Shown here piece by piece: positions 5,699 to 7,399 of a DNA stretch of 7,399 nt. Numbering within the stretch: the first letter of the stretch is position 1; every line of letters begins with the position of its first letter. A model generated the notes under the pieces. That model searched no databases. It was not told where the DNA came from and saw only the letters and a program-made list of their open reading frames with translations. Origin of the DNA: Bacteroidales bacterium UBA4788 (GTDB lineage: Bacteria > Bacteroidota > Bacteroidia > Bacteroidales > VadinHA17); the NCBI GenBank assembly GCA_002402965.1, contig DHGW01000086.1, positions 14,319 to 21,717 on the forward strand, read 5' to 3'. Position numbers and translations under genes: made by a program.

Positions 5699-7135
5699 AT
5701 GATGAAAATCAGACTACTGACTCTGCTGACCCTTGCCTCGTTTTTTTCCGTCAGCCTCAGCGGCCAGAGGGAAGTAATGGACTCCATCCTGGCAGATACA
5801 ACGCTGACCGGCACCTCCTACTCATTCTGCTTTGCTGATGCCGTAACCGGAGAGATCATATTCAGCCATGATGCTGAGCGTAACCTGTCATCTGCCTCGG
5901 TGATGAAGCTCTATCCCACCTCCGTGGCCCTCTCACTGCTGGGACCGTGCTACCGCTACACAACAAGCCTTTGCCTCTCCGGGGAATTCAACAGCAAAAA
6001 AGGCGTACTTGACGGCAATGTTGTAATCGCCGGAGGAGGTGACCCGGCGCTCGGTTCGGAATATTTCCCGGAACACTACGGGGATGTTGTTGGAACATGG
6101 GTTCAGGCGCTGAAGGATGCAGGAGTCAGGCGTGTCAGGGGCCGGGTGGCTGCAGCGGAGTCGATCTACGACTTCAGTCCGGCACCCGACGGATGGGCCT
6201 GGGGTGACCTAGGTTACTATTACGGAGCAGGGGTTTATGACATCAATATCAATGACAACAAATACAATATATACGTTACCGGCCGGTCTGAGGGAGAAGC
6301 CGCAGTCATCGATTCAACAGAGGATTACAATATGGGCATCCACATAACGAATTACCTGGTTTCCTCGGGAAAGAGCAACAGGAGTGACATATTCACCGCC
6401 CCATATTCCACCATGGCCTGGCTAACCGGAAGCGTGCCGGCTGACAGCAGCGTGGTGCTGAGAACCTCCATTCCTGATCCGCCTGCGGCACTGGTCGGTA
6501 AACTTGATGCAGCCATGCGTGCCGCCGGGATTGACGTTGACGGTGATCCTTCGCCGGACCGCGTTGCCTTTGACGGAAACAGGTTTGTCAATCTTGCCGT
6601 CATTGCTTCGCCGCCGCTGGCAGAGATCATAAAGGTCACCAACCATGAGAGCGTCAACATGTATGCCGAAGCTATCAGAAAACATCTTGGTTATGAGATA
6701 CAAGGAGAAGGAACCTTCAGTGCCGGCTCGGCTGTCATCAGGCATTTCCTCGATTCGATTGGCTGCGAACCTTATGAAGCAGTGATCCTTGACGGGTCGG
6801 GACTCTCATCCAACAACAACATCAGTGCACTAATGACCGTAAGGCTTCTGGTCCACATGAACAACAGCAGCTGCTCGGAGGCATTTGTCTCATCCCTCCC
6901 GATGGGTGCCGTCTCTGGCACTATGAAGAACTATTTCCGTGATGAGCTGTTTAAAGGAAGAGTTGTGGCAAAAACGGGTACGATTACGAGTGCAAAATCG
7001 TTTGCCGGTTACTTCACAACCAACAGCGGAAGAAGGATTGCCTTTACAACCTTTGCCAACGGTTTCACGGTTCCGGCACGGAAGATTACCGACAATATGG
7101 AAAGGGTCGTCAAAGAGATTATCCTGAAATACTGA
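5699..7135 (+). CDS. dacB: D-alanyl-D-alanine carboxypeptidase/endopeptidase, PBP4 type (peptidase S13)
   Basis: This periplasmic penicillin-binding protein removes the terminal D-Ala from peptidoglycan stem peptides and can cut D-Ala-mDAP cross-links. The 478 residues start with a signal peptide (about 3-22, likely cut before Gln23). All three active-site motifs are in order: SxxK at Ser67-Lys70 (SVMK), SxN at Ser318-Asn320 (SVN) and KTG at 425-427. The gap of about 250 residues between the first two motifs matches the large inserted domain of the S13 family (E. coli DacB is 477 residues). The GWAWGDLGYYYGAGVYDINI stretch at 165-184 is the familiar conserved segment of this family. The gene begins ATGATG, so translation could also start at 5702 with no functional difference. 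It follows rlmN by 80 bases. It uses the mDAP-containing wall that DapF helps to make. Confidence 0.95.
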   Translation: MMKIRLLTLLTLASFFSVSLSGQREVMDSILADTTLTGTSYSFCFADAVTGEIIFSHDAERNLSSASVMKLYPTSVALSLLGPCYRYTTSLCLSGEFNSKKGVLDGNVVIAGGGDPALGSEYFPEHYGDVVGTWVQALKDAGVRRVRGRVAAAESIYDFSPAPDGWAWGDLGYYYGAGVYDININDNKYNIYVTGRSEGEAAVIDSTEDYNMGIHITNYLVSSGKSNRSDIFTAPYSTMAWLTGSVPADSSVVLRTSIPDPPAALVGKLDAAMRAAGIDVDGDPSPDRVAFDGNRFVNLAVIASPPLAEIIKVTNHESVNMYAEAIRKHLGYEIQGEGTFSAGSAVIRHFLDSIGCEPYEAVILDGSGLSSNNNISALMTVRLLVHMNNSSCSEAFVSSLPMGAVSGTMKNYFRDELFKGRVVAKTGTITSAKSFAGYFTTNSGRRIAFTTFANGFTVPARKITDNMERVVKEIILKY

Positions 7136-7147
7136 GTTGACTTTGTA

Positions 7148-7189
7148 GCCGGGAGACAAGCTTTATTTCAGCCCGCCGTTTCGTTTTAA
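7148..7189 (+). terminator. Weak hairpin after dacB, possible terminator
   Basis: CGGG (7150-7153) and CCCG (7172-7175) can pair around 18 bases, extended by G7148 with C7177 across one mismatch, followed by T-rich sequence (TTTCGTTTTAAT at 7179-7190). It is correctly placed, 12 bases after the dacB stop. The stem is short and the loop long, so this is only a candidate. Confidence 0.3.
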
Positions 7190-7194
7190 TATAC

Positions 7195-7229
7195 TTTAAC
7201 ATTAAGGATTGAAGAAACCCCTAATTTTG
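7195..7229 (+). promoter_or_regulatory. Probable promoter of the gene starting at 7261
   Basis: TAATTTTG at 7222-7229 fits the Bacteroidota -7 consensus TAnnTTTG at every defined position and lies 31 bases before the next start codon. The -33 element is poor: the best candidate is TTTA at 7195-7198, giving a 23-base spacer instead of 19-21. The good -7 box and its position favour a real start of a new transcription unit after dacB. Confidence 0.5.
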
Positions 7230-7260
7230 CGGGTCGGGAGAATGATTACAATTAGTAAAG

Positions 7261-7399
7261 ATGAAAAAAGGAACAAAAATAGCCCTGTGGATCAGCATAC
7301 CGCTGATGCTTCTTATCTGGTTTGCCGGACCCCGGTTCGGTTGGTGGGGAGACAGGGATCTTAAAAAGAAAGGTGAAGTTGCTTCAGTACAGGCGCCGG
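7261..7399 (+). CDS. Start of a membrane-anchored or exported protein, cut by the window edge; possibly a periplasmic adaptor (membrane fusion) protein
   Basis: An open frame begins with ATG at 7261 and runs without a stop to the window end (46 codons). It starts MKKGTKIALWISIPLMLLIW: two lysines, then one hydrophobic helix at about residues 7-22, then basic and charged residues (DRDLKKKGEV, 31-40) and ASVQAP. This is a signal anchor or signal peptide followed by a short linker. The layout and the KGEVASVQAP end recall the start of RND-type efflux adaptor proteins of the HlyD/AcrA kind, in which a similar linker leads into a Val-rich first strand. That is only a resemblance, since no diagnostic domain is included. 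A Bacteroidota -7 box lies 31 bases upstream. An ATG at 7242 opens a different frame that closes at about 7364 and lacks the membrane helix. Confidence 0.65.
   Translation, partial: MKKGTKIALWISIPLMLLIWFAGPRFGWWGDRDLKKKGEVASVQAP

Noticed and set aside
6422..6745. 107-codon minus-strand open frame inside dacB
   Set aside because: It overlaps the dacB region that contains the SxN motif and has no coding features of its own.
1..7399. Mobile element, CRISPR array, defence or toxin-antitoxin system
   Set aside because: No transposase, integrase, terminal repeats, spaced direct repeats or small paired genes were seen. Nearly all of the window is filled by recognised conserved genes with matching composition.

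Overview
The window looks like an ordinary housekeeping stretch from a member of the Bacteroidota, most likely order Bacteroidales or a close relative. The evidence is a short primary sigma factor of about 286 residues that lacks region 1.1 and begins with the group's typical N-terminus. There is also a textbook Bacteroidota promoter (TTTG, 20 bases, TACATTTG), starts without Shine-Dalgarno sequences, and signal peptides that appear to be cut just before Gln. I estimate by eye that G+C is close to half. I cannot place it to genus.

Layout. On the minus strand, reading leftwards from 2526, an anchored HtrA/DegQ-type serine protease is followed by the primary sigma factor gene rpoD. The 139 bases between them hold a hairpin and then rpoD's own promoter, so rpoD is probably transcribed largely independently. 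A good intrinsic terminator follows rpoD near position 27-56. A 174-base divergent intergenic region (2527-2700) separates this pair from the plus-strand genes. Those are dapF (diaminopimelate epimerase), an exported S9-type alpha/beta hydrolase, rlmN (23S rRNA A2503 methyltransferase) and a dacB/PBP4-type D-Ala-D-Ala carboxypeptidase. The first three are tightly packed (a 12-base gap, then a 1-base TGATG overlap) and are very likely co-transcribed. dacB follows after 80 bases that contain an inverted repeat. After dacB, a well-matched -7 box precedes the start of a gene cut by the window edge. Its first 46 residues show a membrane-spanning N-terminus, perhaps a periplasmic adaptor of an efflux system, but too little is present to be sure.

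How the genes relate. Most products concern the cell envelope. DapF supplies meso-diaminopimelate for peptidoglycan, DacB trims or cuts peptidoglycan peptides, HtrA controls periplasmic protein quality, and the S9-like enzyme is predicted to be exported. RpoD and RlmN are general transcription and translation functions. I found no phage, transposon, CRISPR, toxin-antitoxin, defence or reverse-transcriptase signature, and no convincing new system. The least explained items are the compact exported S9-like hydrolase sandwiched between dapF and rlmN, and several intergenic inverted repeats.
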